The notes under the pieces were generated by a model. That model had not been told where the DNA came from and made no database searches. It worked only from the letters and a program-made list of their open reading frames with translations. Both the position numbers and the translations under genes were made by a program. Positions 42,237 to 53,883 of a stretch of 53,883 bases of DNA are shown here, piece by piece; position 1 is the stretch's first letter, and every line of letters starts with the position of its first letter. Location: NCBI GenBank assembly GCA_004563715.1, contig SIRX01000075.1:1-53883 (forward strand), read 5' to 3'. The DNA comes from Actinomycetota bacterium (GTDB lineage: Bacteria; Actinomycetota; Rubrobacteria; Rubrobacterales; Rubrobacteraceae).

Positions 42237-42288
42237 GTCTACCCGGCGCGGGAAGCAAAGCTGGCCCTGGTTATTGAACGGACCTGCC

Positions 42289-42317
42289 CGTAAGCTACCT
42301 GTAAGTCAGGTCTTACG
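42289..42317. promoter_or_regulatory. Inverted repeat upstream of the cupin gene
   Basis: CGTAAG (42289-42294) pairs with CTTACG (42312-42317) and ACCT (42297-42300) with AGGT (42308-42311), leaving a 2-base bulge. The site directly precedes the AAGGGAGG ribosome site of the cupin gene. It may be an operator, the end of the pheT mRNA, or both. Confidence 0.35.
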
Positions 42318-42330
42318 AAGGGAGGTCCGG

Positions 42331-42798
42331 ATGAACGGGAGGCCGCCGAACGTCGTCAACGCCCGGGCGGTGCCGGAACAGGAACTGGGGAAAGGCCGCA
42401 TCTTCGCCCGCGACGCGAACCTGGGACGCGCTGCGGGGAGCGTGAACGTAGGGCTGGTTCTGCAGACGGTGCCCCCGGGTAAGCAGTCGGCGCCGGAGCA
42501 CTACCACATGGTGGAGGAGGAGATCTTCTACGTGCTCGGGGGGCGTGGGACCCTGCTCCAGGACGGGGAGCCGGTGCCGGTGGAAGAAGGGGACGTTATC
42601 TCCTTTCCGGCGGGCACGAAAGTCTCGCACGCTTTCGTCGCGGACAGGGAGGAAGAGCTGCGGTTCCTGGCGTTCGGCCAGCGGAGCTCCGACGAGGTCG
42701 CTGTCCAGCCGCGATCCGGCAAGGTGCTCGTCCGGTCGTTGGGCTTCGGCGGGTACCTGGGGGAGGAGGCCGACTACTTCGACGGGGAGCCCGTCTAG
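42331..42798 (+). CDS. Cupin-domain protein
   Basis: This 155-residue single-cupin protein has the cupin motif 1 PEHYHMVEEEIFYVLGGRG and motif 2 GDVISFPAGTKVSHAF, with the metal ligands H, H, E and H visible. Small cupins are found as isomerases, dioxygenases and binding proteins, so no reaction can be named. The start is ATG at 42331 with GAAGGGAGG upstream. Confidence 0.85.
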   Translation: MNGRPPNVVNARAVPEQELGKGRIFARDANLGRAAGSVNVGLVLQTVPPGKQSAPEHYHMVEEEIFYVLGGRGTLLQDGEPVPVEEGDVISFPAGTKVSHAFVADREEELRFLAFGQRSSDEVAVQPRSGKVLVRSLGFGGYLGEEADYFDGEPV

Positions 42799-42820
42799 AG
42801 ACCGCCGGCTACACCAGGCG

Positions 42821-43375
42821 TCAGGGCCGCTCCCACTCCGAGTCCAGGATACTCATCAGGATGGCGTCGCGGAAGGCGCCGTCGCGCTTTATCGCCTGGC
42901 GGAGACGGCCTTCCTTCTGGAAGCCGAGCTTCTCGTAGGCGGCGATCGCGGGCTCGTTGAACTCGAAGACGCTCAGGCCCACCCGGTGTAGCCTCAGCTC
43001 GCCGAAAGCGTAGTCGAGGAGCGTGGAGATGGCGTCGGCGCCGTGTCCCCGGTCCCGGTCTTCCGGGTGGCCGAGTATCACGGAGAGGTCGGCCGAGGCG
43101 TTTGCCTCGCTAAGGTTCATCAGGCTGATCACGCCTATAGGCTCCCGCTCGCCTCTGACGTGGATGGCGAACGAGTCGTCCGTTATGGACTTCTCGCGCT
43201 CCTCGAAGAGCCGCTCGACGGCGGAGCGGCCCAAAGGAGCCGCCGTCCAGCTCGTCAGATACCAGATGCCCGGGTCGCCGTACCAGCCGGCATAGAGCGC
43301 GTAGTTCTCCCGGACGTGGCGGCGAAGCTCCACGTTCTCGCCGACCAGCTTCTTTGTCCTCCCGGATAGCCGCAC
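42821..43375 (-). CDS. GNAT N-acetyltransferase (RimJ/RimL-like)
   Basis: This 184-residue protein has the RimJ/RimL-type GNAT pattern: LVGENVELRRHVRENY, GVISLMNLSEANASADLSVIL, and a C-terminal acetyl-CoA region (EDRDRGHGADAISTLLDYAF, VGLSVFEFNEPAIAAYEKLGF). Such enzymes acetylate protein N-termini or small amines. The start is GTG at 43375 with no good ribosome site. It ends convergently with the cupin gene and is divergent from the RemA-like gene. Confidence 0.88.
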   Translation of the reverse strand: MRLSGRTKKLVGENVELRRHVRENYALYAGWYGDPGIWYLTSWTAAPLGRSAVERLFEEREKSITDDSFAIHVRGEREPIGVISLMNLSEANASADLSVILGHPEDRDRGHGADAISTLLDYAFGELRLHRVGLSVFEFNEPAIAAYEKLGFQKEGRLRQAIKRDGAFRDAILMSILDSEWERP

Positions 43376-43428
43376 GGCTGAAATATACCCGGTTTGGGGA
43401 GCGCGTACTCTGTTAAACTTACTTTCTT

Positions 43429-43767
43429 ATGAAGATCGTCCCGGATCGACTGGTGCCTCTGGGCTTCGGCAAGTTCGTACGCTCCGACAGGATCGTAGCG
43501 CTCGTGCCCATCGAGGAGGAGCGCGGCAGCGGCCGCCGCACGCTGGTCTACGTGGAGAACCTGGCGGAGCCGCTGGTGGCCGGGCGGACGGAGGCGACCA
43601 TCCTGCGCGACATGGTCGGGGCCGAGAGCGGTACGGTGGAGTTGCTGCGGGAGCTTCAGGCCCAGATCGGGCAGGTCCGCCCGCTGCTGAAGTCCTCGAT
43701 CCGCTCGGAGGCGGGCCTCGACCTGGACCAGCTCTCCCGCCGCATCTCGGAGCTTACCGGCGAGTAG
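43429..43767 (+). CDS. RemA/DUF370-like regulator
   Basis: This 112-residue protein resembles the DUF370 (RemA) family, with VPLGFGKFVRSDRIVALVPIEEE and TLVYVENLAEPLVAGRTEAT in the positions of the RemA core. The C-terminal extension (about residues 75-112) is absent in the short Bacillus RemA. RemA is a DNA-binding regulator in Bacillus, but that role is not shown here. The ATG at 43429 has no Shine-Dalgarno and lies 9 bases after TAAACT (43414-43419), so the mRNA is probably leaderless or nearly so. The next gene overlaps its stop by one base. Confidence 0.6.
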   Translation: MKIVPDRLVPLGFGKFVRSDRIVALVPIEEERGSGRRTLVYVENLAEPLVAGRTEATILRDMVGAESGTVELLRELQAQIGQVRPLLKSSIRSEAGLDLDQLSRRISELTGE

Positions 43768-44390
43768 TGGGGGCCGGTAGCCCGCTGCCGGTGAGCTTCT
43801 ACGACCGCGACCCGCGCGAGGTCGCGGTTGACCTGCTGGGGTGCATACTCGTTCACGATACGCCCGAGGGCCGCGCGTCCGGCTACATCGTGGAGACGGA
43901 GGCCTACCGTCCCGAGGACCCGGCCTGCCACGCGTATAAAGGGCCGACGATGCGTAACCGCACCATCTTCGGCGCGCCGGGGCTGGCCTACGTGTACCCG
44001 TCCTACGGGACGCACCGCCTGATCAACGTCGTCTGCGAAGCCGAGGGGGTGGGGAGCGCCGTCCTGATCCGGGCGCTCAGACCCCGCGAAGGCCAGGAAT
44101 TGATGGCCGGGCGCCGCGGCCGCACCAAAGACCTGTGCACCGGTCCCGGCCGGCTCACCCAGGCGCTCGGTATTACGCTGGACCACGACGGACACTGCCT
44201 GGCCGAACCGCCGGTCAGCATTCTCTGGGAAGAGCCGCCCGACGAGGAGATAGTCTCCACCACCCGCATCGGCATCAGCCGGGGGACGGAGCTGCCGTGG
44301 CGCTACCTGCTCCACGGCGATCCGGACGTGTCGGTCCGGCCCCGGGGCCTGGCTGACCGCGGCCTGCGGCGCTCGGCCTGGCGTCCGTAG
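43767..44390 (+). CDS. mpg: 3-methyladenine DNA glycosylase (AAG/MPG type)
   Basis: This 207-residue enzyme has the AAG fold with YIVETEAYRPEDPACHAYKG (catalytic Glu in VETEAY), RNRTIFGAPGLAYVYPSYG and GPGRLTQALGI. It removes alkylated purines from DNA as the first step of base excision repair. It starts with GTG at 43767, sharing one base with the stop of the preceding gene. The last 116 bases overlap the 3' end of the convergent penicillin-binding protein gene. Confidence 0.92.
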   Translation: MGAGSPLPVSFYDRDPREVAVDLLGCILVHDTPEGRASGYIVETEAYRPEDPACHAYKGPTMRNRTIFGAPGLAYVYPSYGTHRLINVVCEAEGVGSAVLIRALRPREGQELMAGRRGRTKDLCTGPGRLTQALGITLDHDGHCLAEPPVSILWEEPPDEEIVSTTRIGISRGTELPWRYLLHGDPDVSVRPRGLADRGLRRSAWRP

Positions 44391-46482
44391 CCTCGGGCGT
44401 GGTTTCCGGCGGGGGGTCGTAGCGGGAGGTGTCTACGCCCTCGAAATCCTCCGCCGGCTCACCTTCCAGAACCTGTTCCGTGTAGGCTCGCCAGATAACG
44501 GCCGGGGGCTCCACGGGGCCGACGTGGTTGCCACCGAGGTTCAGGAGCCCTTCGAGGGTCGCGCCGCCCTCGGCGTAGCCCATCCACACGGCGGTCGCGA
44601 GCTGTGGGGTGTACCCGACGAACCAGGAGTCGAAAAAACGCTCGCTGGTTCCGGTCTTCCCGGCGACGGTCCGGTCTGCGAGGGCCGCCTTGTAGGCGAT
44701 GCCCCGCTCGATGTTCCCCACCAGGATCTCGGTGGCCTTCGCGGCCACCTCGGGGGAGACGACCTGCTCCTCCCGCGGCTCCTCGGGGGCGGTGTACAGA
44801 ACTTCCTCGTCGGCCCGGCCTTCGTTCTCTACAACGCGGGAGATCGTGCGCAGCTCCACCTTCCGGCCCCCGTTCGCGAGGGTGGTGTAGGCGTGGGCCA
44901 TGTCCAGCGGGGAGACCTCCTCGGTTCCGAGCACGAGCGAGGGGTGCGGCGTCTCGCCGAGGTCCGCCGAGACGCCGAGCTTCCGGGCTACCTCCGCGAC
45001 CGCGCCGGGGCCGTTCGCGAGGCCAGCGCCGTCCGAGTCCAGGACCAGGTCCGTGAACACGGTGTTGTCGGAGAGCCAGAGGGCTTTTTCGAGGGTGATG
45101 CGGCCGTTGTGCGCGCCGTCGAAGTTCTCTACCTCCCACGTTTCGGCCCGCCCGTTGTCGTGCGGCACCTCGTATGTCTTCGGCTCCGAGACGAACCGGG
45201 CCTTGGGGTCTATACCCTGCTCCAGCGCCGCGACGAGCGCGAAGGTCTTGAACGAGCTGCCGGGTTGACGCCGGGCCTGGGTGACGAGGTCGAACTGCGA
45301 GCCCTCGTCCCGGTCGCCGACCATCGCCTTTATCGCGCCGCTCCCGGGCTCGATGGAGACGAGGGCCGCGTCCGGGCTGCCGGGATAGCCCAGATACCCC
45401 GCCGGGCCGTATAGCAGCTCGCGAGCGGCGACCTGGGCCTGGAGGTCGAGGGTGGTGTACACGCTGAGGCCACCACGCAAGGCGGTGCGGGCCCCCAACT
45501 CGTCTACCAGCTCTTTCTGGACGAGGGCGGCGTACTCCCGGCTTACCGGCGATCCTTCGAGTCCCGTGTCCAGCACCGGCGTCAGCGGCCACTCCTCTGG
45601 CAGCGGCTCTTCGCGGGCGGCGGTGTACTCCTCTTCGGTAATATAGCCGTTGGCCAGCATCCGCTGCAGGACGAGTTCGCGTTGGGAGGTAGCGGCTTCC
45701 CGGTCGGTGCCCAGCGTAGAGGGCGACCAGACCAGGCCGACGAGGGTCGCAGACTCGGCGAGCGTCAGGTCCTCGACCGGCTTGTCGAAGTACGTGCCGG
45801 CGGCGGCCGCGGCCCCGTAGGCGTTGTTGCCGAAGTACGCGGTGTTGAGGTAGTTGACCAGGATCTCGTCCTTACCCATCTGGCGCTCGGCCTGGATCGC
45901 CATCGCGGCCTCCTTTAGCTTGCGCGCGACCGTAGGTTCCTGCGAGAGGTAGGCGTTGCGGACGTACTGCTGGGTGATGGTGCTCGCCCCCTCGATGGCA
46001 CCCCCGGCCCGGAGGTCCACGTAGAGAGCGCGCATGATCCCCCAGAGGTCCACCCCCGGGTGTTCTCTGAACCGCTCGTCTTCCTTGGCCACCAGCGCGT
46101 TGAGCAGGCTCGGGGGCATCTCCTCCAGGGTGGCGGCCTGGCGGTTCTCGCCGTGGAAGATCGTGCCGATAACGCGCCGCGACCCCTCGGTGTCTCCCAG
46201 GGGCTCCGAGTACAGGTAGGTCGGCGAGGTGGAGGCCTGATCCGGCCCGCTCAACTTACCCACGCTATGCACGAGGCCGAGGGCCCCGCCCAGGAGGAAG
46301 CTCGCGACAGCTGTTATGATGCATAGAGACAACACACCCGCTATACGGGTGGCCTTCGAGAGGAATCGGCTTACGGCCGAGTTGCGTCTGCGGGAAACCG
46401 CGAGGTCGTGGACCGCCTTCCCGACATCGGACCATCTGGAGTTGCCGTTTCCCCTCCCGTTTCTCTGACGGGTACGCGACAT
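44275..46482 (-). CDS. Penicillin-binding protein 1A (GT51 + transpeptidase)
   Basis: This 735-residue bifunctional class A PBP has an N-terminal membrane anchor (IAGVLSLCIITAVASFLLGG), a GT51 transglycosylase (VAKEDERFREHPGVDLWG, EGASTITQQYVRNAY), and a transpeptidase with SSFK (PGSSFKTF), SDN (LSDNTV) and KTG (AGKTGTSE). It polymerises and cross-links peptidoglycan on the outer face of the membrane. A Pro/Gly/Arg-rich tail of about 40 residues (from TPEATDARPSAA) is antisense to mpg. The start is ATG at 46482, near TAGTAT (minus strand 46492-46497), so the mRNA is probably near-leaderless. Confidence 0.95.
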   Translation of the reverse strand: MSRTRQRNGRGNGNSRWSDVGKAVHDLAVSRRRNSAVSRFLSKATRIAGVLSLCIITAVASFLLGGALGLVHSVGKLSGPDQASTSPTYLYSEPLGDTEGSRRVIGTIFHGENRQAATLEEMPPSLLNALVAKEDERFREHPGVDLWGIMRALYVDLRAGGAIEGASTITQQYVRNAYLSQEPTVARKLKEAAMAIQAERQMGKDEILVNYLNTAYFGNNAYGAAAAAGTYFDKPVEDLTLAESATLVGLVWSPSTLGTDREAATSQRELVLQRMLANGYITEEEYTAAREEPLPEEWPLTPVLDTGLEGSPVSREYAALVQKELVDELGARTALRGGLSVYTTLDLQAQVAARELLYGPAGYLGYPGSPDAALVSIEPGSGAIKAMVGDRDEGSQFDLVTQARRQPGSSFKTFALVAALEQGIDPKARFVSEPKTYEVPHDNGRAETWEVENFDGAHNGRITLEKALWLSDNTVFTDLVLDSDGAGLANGPGAVAEVARKLGVSADLGETPHPSLVLGTEEVSPLDMAHAYTTLANGGRKVELRTISRVVENEGRADEEVLYTAPEEPREEQVVSPEVAAKATEILVGNIERGIAYKAALADRTVAGKTGTSERFFDSWFVGYTPQLATAVWMGYAEGGATLEGLLNLGGNHVGPVEPPAVIWRAYTEQVLEGEPAEDFEGVDTSRYDPPPETTPEATDARPSAAGRGQPGPGAGPTRPDRRGAGSATAAPSPG

Positions 46483-46491
46483 CGGTCCCGT

Positions 46492-46541
46492 ATACTACAG
46501 CAGCCGCTACTGTTTAACACCGGCGGCACATACGCTAAATT
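46492..46541. promoter_or_regulatory. Divergent overlapping promoters of PBP1A and tyrS
   Basis: For tyrS: TTTAAC (46513-46518), 17 bases, TAAATT (46536-46541), which ends 6 bases before its ATG. For PBP1A on the minus strand: GTGTTA (46515-46520), 17 bases, TAGTAT (46492-46497), 9 bases before its ATG. The two -35 elements overlap, so transcription in one direction could compete with the other. Confidence 0.6.
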
Positions 46542-46547
46542 AACCGC

Positions 46548-47705
46548 ATGGACTCTCAAGAGGTATTCCGCAACGCCGTAGACGTGATCCCGCGCGACGA
46601 GTTGGAGCTTCGGCTCGCCAGCGGGGAAGGGCTGCGGGTAAAGTTAGGTATAGACCCCACCGCGCCGGACATTCACCTGGGCTTCGCGGTGGTCTTGAAA
46701 AAGCTGCGTGATTTTCAAGACCTCGGGCACACGGCTGTGCTGGTGATCGGGGACTATACCGCCCGCGTGGGCGACCCGTCCGGGCGCTCCAAGACACGGC
46801 CCATCCTGTCGCCAGAAGAGATCCAGGCCAACACCGCGACCTACCTGGAGCAGGCGTACCTGATCCTGGACCGCGGCCGCACGGAGGTCCGCCGCAATTC
46901 CGAGTGGCTCGCGCCCCTGACGCTGGCCGATATCATCCACCTCACCCGGGCTACGACCGTCGCCCGCATCCTGGAGCGCGACGACTTCGCCAAACGCTAC
47001 GGGGCGGGAGAGGGAATCTCTCTAACCGAGCTGCTCTATCCCCTCATGCAGGCCTACGACTCGGTTGCGATAGACGCCGACGTAGAGCTCGGCGGCACCG
47101 ACCAGCTCTACAACCTGCTCATGGGCCGCCAGGTGATGGAGTACTACGGCAAGCGTCCCCAGTGCGTTCTCACCACGCCGCTGCTCGTCGGCACCGACGG
47201 CTCGATGAAGATGAGCAAGTCCCTCGGTAACTACATCGGCGTTACCGAACCGCCCAGCGAGATGTTCGGCAAGGCCATGAGCATCCCCGACGAGGTGATG
47301 CCGGATTACTACGCGTTGCTCCTCGACCGCCCCCAGCCCGATGCCGAACCCGTCGAGCAGAAGCGGGAACTGGCCCGCTCCCTGGTGCGGTGGCTCCACG
47401 GCGAGGAGGCCGTCGCCGAGGCCGAGCAGACCTTCGACCGGGTGGTGCGCCGCGAGGTCCCGGACGACGTTCCCGAAGTGCCGGTGCCCGCGGGAGAGGA
47501 GGTCTGGATCGTGGACCTGATCACCGCCTCCGGCTTCGCCGCAACCAACGGCGAGGCCCGGCGCTTTATCCGGGGCGGCGCCGTGCGGGTCGGCGGCGAA
47601 GTGGTCCACGACGAGAAGCTCTCGCTCGACCCGGTGGCCCTGGACGGCCAGGTCCTTCAGGTCGGCAAACGCCGCTATGCCCGGCTGGTCCCGGACCCCC
47701 GTTGA
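46548..47705 (+). CDS. tyrS: Tyrosyl-tRNA synthetase
   Basis: This 385-residue class I enzyme has the HIGH-like motif (IHLGFAVVL) and KMSKS (DGSMKMSKSLGN), with YTARVGDPSG and LMQAYDSVAI in the tyrosine site. The C-terminus is an S4 RNA-binding domain (NGEARRFIRGGAVRVGGEVV). It charges tRNA-Tyr. The ATG at 46548 has no Shine-Dalgarno and its promoter ends at the right distance for a leaderless mRNA. The last codons overlap the -35 of the rRNA promoter. Confidence 0.96.
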   Translation: MDSQEVFRNAVDVIPRDELELRLASGEGLRVKLGIDPTAPDIHLGFAVVLKKLRDFQDLGHTAVLVIGDYTARVGDPSGRSKTRPILSPEEIQANTATYLEQAYLILDRGRTEVRRNSEWLAPLTLADIIHLTRATTVARILERDDFAKRYGAGEGISLTELLYPLMQAYDSVAIDADVELGGTDQLYNLLMGRQVMEYYGKRPQCVLTTPLLVGTDGSMKMSKSLGNYIGVTEPPSEMFGKAMSIPDEVMPDYYALLLDRPQPDAEPVEQKRELARSLVRWLHGEEAVAEAEQTFDRVVRREVPDDVPEVPVPAGEEVWIVDLITASGFAATNGEARRFIRGGAVRVGGEVVHDEKLSLDPVALDGQVLQVGKRRYARLVPDPR

Positions 47706-47729
47706 GTTCGGGTAGCTAGCTGCTACAAT
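47702..47729 (+). promoter_or_regulatory. rRNA operon promoter P1
   Basis: TTGAGT (47702-47707) and TACAAT (47724-47729) are 16 bases apart, directly at the end of tyrS. This is the first of two or three candidate promoters in the 440-base region before 16S. Confidence 0.55.
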
Positions 47730-47788
47730 ACTCCGCGTGGCGGTAACAAGCGGTTTCTTGGAAGTTACACGAAATTTTCATCAGACCG

Positions 47789-47816
47789 TTGACAACCGCG
47801 GGGAAGTTGGTATACT
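47789..47816 (+). promoter_or_regulatory. rRNA operon promoter P2
   Basis: A perfect TTGACA (47789-47794) and TATACT (47811-47816) have a 16-base spacer, with an A/T-rich stretch (about 47766-47783) just upstream that could be an UP element. This is the strongest promoter of the operon by sequence. A second TTGACA at 47841-47846 has only a poor -10 (near 47866) and is listed as doubtful. Confidence 0.7.
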
Positions 47817-47900
47817 CCTCAAGGCATGACGGTAAACGACTTGACAACCGAATCGAGGCGCGCAGGGTAGTTCTCCCGACAGACTGGGAGCAGATACCGG

Positions 47901-47922
47901 GCCCACCGAAAGGTGGGCGTTT
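47901..47922 (+). terminator. Terminator-like hairpin in the rRNA leader
   Basis: GCCCACC (47901-47907), a GAAA tetraloop and GGTGGGC (47912-47918), then GTTTT, form a 7-bp stem with a short U-tract. In an rRNA leader this is more likely an attenuator or a pause/antitermination element than a full stop. It lies between P2 and 16S. Confidence 0.55.
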
Positions 47923-48146
47923 TAGTCGCTTTGAGGAGGTCTCGTTCCGTCGAGGCTCCGCCGAGAGGCCAGGGGCTTGGAGGCTTTGAAAACTGAATAG
48001 CAGCAAAAGATAGGGCAGTAATACACAAACCTGTCAATCACGCCGAGACCGACTCTCCGCGACCCGGGAGTAAAAACTTGAGGTCGCCGCGCGGGTAGCG
48101 CCCGCACCAACCACGACTCGAAGCTCCGTAAGGAGCCGCAAGTCTA

Positions 48147-49696
<1,550 letters not shown>

Positions 49697-49950
49697 AGGG
49701 AGCAGGTTAGGGTGGCAACACCCGACCGATCGGACGCCCGCCTATGGTGGCTCAAGCTCGCCGCCGGGCGTACCGCTCTAGGATACTTCGACCGGTCTCT
49801 AAACCGGCGTGGGGTTTGTGTCTGCTTTGTCGAGTAGCTGCTGTTCAGTTTTCAGGGCCTTTCGGGCTCTGAGGTCGAAAGTGGAGCGTGCGCCCGCGAG
49901 AGCGAAGGCGCTTGGTCTTTGAAAACTGCATAGCGCGAAACCGAGAACCA
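49697..49950 (+). other. 16S-23S spacer without tRNA genes
   Basis: The 254-base spacer has no cloverleaf. It has CTTTGAAAACTG near 49917, the same element as in the leader, followed by the start of the 23S processing stem. Many bacteria place tRNA-Ile and tRNA-Ala here; this operon does not. Confidence 0.75.
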
Positions 49951-52953
<3,003 letters not shown>

Positions 52954-53034
52954 ATATGGTTTCGTTGCTATGCAGTTTTTAAAGATCAGGGGCTATCGCC
53001 CGGGTTTTACAACCGAATAGTTCCTTTTTCGAAA

Positions 53035-53147
<113 letters not shown>

Positions 53148-53153
53148 TTTTTT
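53148..53153 (+). terminator. Likely rRNA operon terminator T-run
   Basis: TTTTTT follows the 5S 3' stem with one base between. A stable stem next to a T-run is the intrinsic terminator layout. Confidence 0.5.
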
Positions 53154-53193
53154 ATAGCTTGTCAGATTCTGATGCGGTACACCCACTTCACCA

Positions 53194-53453
53194 TCACATC
53201 CCCTCGTGCTTGCCGGATCCCGTAGAGGCCTCACGTCCCAACGAGTGTACCTCTTCCTTGGGCCTCACAAGAGCGGTAAGCAGGGCAAGGAGGGCGGTGA
53301 CGATGAAGGCCGTTTCCATGCCGAAGCGGCCTGCCACGATCCCCATGAGCGCTGGTCCGGTGATAGTACCCGCCGCCAGGAAGACCTGCGTGGCGCTGAA
53401 GCCGGTTCCGGGTTGGTCGGGGAAGACGGTAGAGGTCCACGTGACCAGGAGGG
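53194..53453 (-). pseudogene. MFS transporter remnant cut by an insertion sequence
   Basis: The minus frame ending at 53194 encodes the last two membrane segments of a major-facilitator protein (GFSATQVFLAAGTITGPALM and RFGMETAFIVTALLALLTALV) with a short tail. To the right of about 53453 the sequence is an IS3-type element, so the N-terminal part is missing or lies beyond the element. Substrate unknown. Confidence 0.75.
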
Positions 53454-53487
53454 TGGGCTTCCCCCGGCAAGACGGACACTCTAAAGT

Positions 53488-53506
53488 GAGGACTCGTCGA
53501 GTCCTC
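53488..53506 (+). promoter_or_regulatory. Hairpin in front of IS3 orfA
   Basis: GAGGACTC (53488-53495), GTC loop, GAGTCCTC (53499-53506) form a perfect 8-bp stem that ends just before the AAGGAG ribosome site. In IS elements such hairpins limit translation of read-through mRNA. Confidence 0.45.
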
Positions 53507-53522
53507 GGGAAGGAGATCCGCA

Positions 53523-53783
53523 GTGCCGGGACCAACACCGCACTACCCACCGGAGTTCAAGAGGGAGGCCGTCCAGCTCTACCGCTCCTCGGGCAAGTCG
53601 ATCCCGAAGATGGCCGAGGAACTGGGGATCGCCAGCGAGTCCTTGAGGAGGTGGATCCGCCAGCACGAGATAGACGAAGGCGAGCGAGAGGGACTCACTA
53701 CCGCAGAGCGCGAGGAGTTGAGCAGGCTCCGGCGAGAGGTCAGGGTCCTAAAGCAAGAGAGGGAGTTCCTGAAAAAAGCTGCG
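53523..53783 (+). pseudogene. IS3 orfA transposase, interrupted
   Basis: GTG at 53523 follows GGAAGGAG by 7 bases. The 87 codons have a helix-turn-helix ([39 protein letters not shown]) and the leucine-zipper end ([19 protein letters not shown]), both characteristic of IS3 OrfA. After LKKAA the sequence changes abruptly to that of a second element, while the frame stays open to the window edge without further homology. OrfB is not in the window. Confidence 0.8.
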
Positions 53784-53883
53784 GTGGATTCAACCGATCA
53801 GTGCAACACGGTAGGTTTTGGGTGTTGTTCGGATCGGAGGTGCACGAGTGGCGAGACTGGGTCGTCCTGGAGGGTTGTCTGCT
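53784..53883 (+). mobile_element. IS30-family insertion sequence, left end nested in IS3
   Basis: At 53784 the sequence becomes GTGGATTCAACCGATCAGTG, which fits my recollection of IS30-type ends. It is followed by a ribosome site GGAGG (53836-53840) and a transposase start at 53848. It sits inside the orfA of the IS3 element. Only 100 bases are visible. Confidence 0.6.
53848..53883 (+). CDS. IS30 transposase, first 12 codons (truncated by window)
   Basis: GTG at 53848, 7 bases after GGAGG, encodes [12 protein letters not shown] to the window end. This matches the usual opening of actinobacterial IS30 transposases (GRPGxLS before the helix-turn-helix). It is too short for more. Confidence 0.5.
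   Translation, partial: MARLGRPGGLSA

Larger units (their letters stand above)
47706..48146 (+). other. rRNA operon leader region (no gene)
   Basis: This 441-base stretch holds the tandem promoters and a leader RNA of about 320 bases from P2. It contains the hairpin at 47901-47918, a CTTTGAAAACT element near 47987 that recurs in the 16S-23S spacer, and sequence that should pair across 16S for processing. No coding frame is supported. Confidence 0.7.
53454..53883 (+). mobile_element. IS3-family insertion sequence, left end (runs off window)
   Basis: The left end is taken at TGGGCTTCCCCC near 53454, where the MFS frame stops making sense. The GGACACTCTAAAG next to it resembles the ends of this family. 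The hairpin and orfA follow, and the element is interrupted near 53784 by another. The exact terminal base is uncertain. Confidence 0.65.

Noticed and set aside
47841-47871. Third rRNA promoter after TTGACA at 47841
   Set aside because: The -35 is perfect but no acceptable -10 occurs at 16-19 bases, so it is noted only in the P2 entry.

Overview
The window looks like the chromosome of a high-GC actinobacterium, most likely a Rubrobacter or close relative. The grounds are the strong GC bias, the character of the 16S rRNA gene at about 48147-49696, frequent GTG and TTG starts, and many genes that appear to be translated from leaderless mRNAs. The genus is my inference from reading the 16S gene and proteins; no database was searched.

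Layout. 1-2.5 kb: a lactate-permease-family transporter cut by the window edge, a divergent XRE-cupin regulator, a tiny membrane peptide and a zinc-ribbon protein. 2.6-6.5 kb: nicotinate phosphoribosyltransferase (NAD salvage), then divergent gamma-glutamyltransferase and arginase genes that overlap by 8 bases. 6.5-10.8 kb: a potassium uptake operon, trkA followed by two trkH paralogues, one with an altered selectivity filter. 10.8-13.1 kb: sucCD with a small membrane ORF that could only start at CTG. 13.2-17.1 kb: a DUF554 membrane protein, a universal stress protein, two tandem small paralogues, and the methylmalonyl-CoA epimerase/mutase pair. 17.2-21.4 kb: a secreted subtilase broken by an A8 homopolymer, an Mrp-type Fe-S carrier ATPase and a secreted S1 protease. 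21.6-26.8 kb: malate dehydrogenase, a MaoC hydratase, a nitroreductase, a metallo-beta-lactamase-fold hydrolase, a geranylgeranyl-reductase-type flavoprotein and two unknowns. 27-29.6 kb: a glycerol-3-phosphate-type oxidase and glycerol kinase. 29.7-34.3 kb: a protein of unknown function, a Yip1 protein, isocitrate dehydrogenase, a GT4 glycosyltransferase and GtrA. 34.3-42.2 kb: three tRNAs and a translation cluster, thrS-infC-rpmI-rplT-trmH-pheS-pheT. 42.3-47.7 kb: a cupin, an acetyltransferase, a RemA/DUF370-like protein, an alkyladenine glycosylase, PBP1A and tyrS. 47.7-53.15 kb: a complete rRNA operon, 16S-23S-5S. 53.2 kb to the end: an MFS gene remnant cut by an IS3-family element, itself interrupted by the start of an IS30-family element.

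Functional themes. Central carbon metabolism is well represented (icd, sucCD, mdh, plus methylmalonyl-CoA entry through mce-mutA). Translation genes follow the order seen in many bacteria. The most unusual signals are regulatory. infC has no canonical start codon near its strong Shine-Dalgarno and follows a well-formed promoter and a structured leader. Several genes have a -10 box ending 5-11 bases before the start codon and no Shine-Dalgarno. The rRNA leader carries a terminator-like hairpin between tandem promoters and 16S.

No CRISPR array, phage or defence island was seen. I did not find a clear multi-gene system that I would call undescribed.
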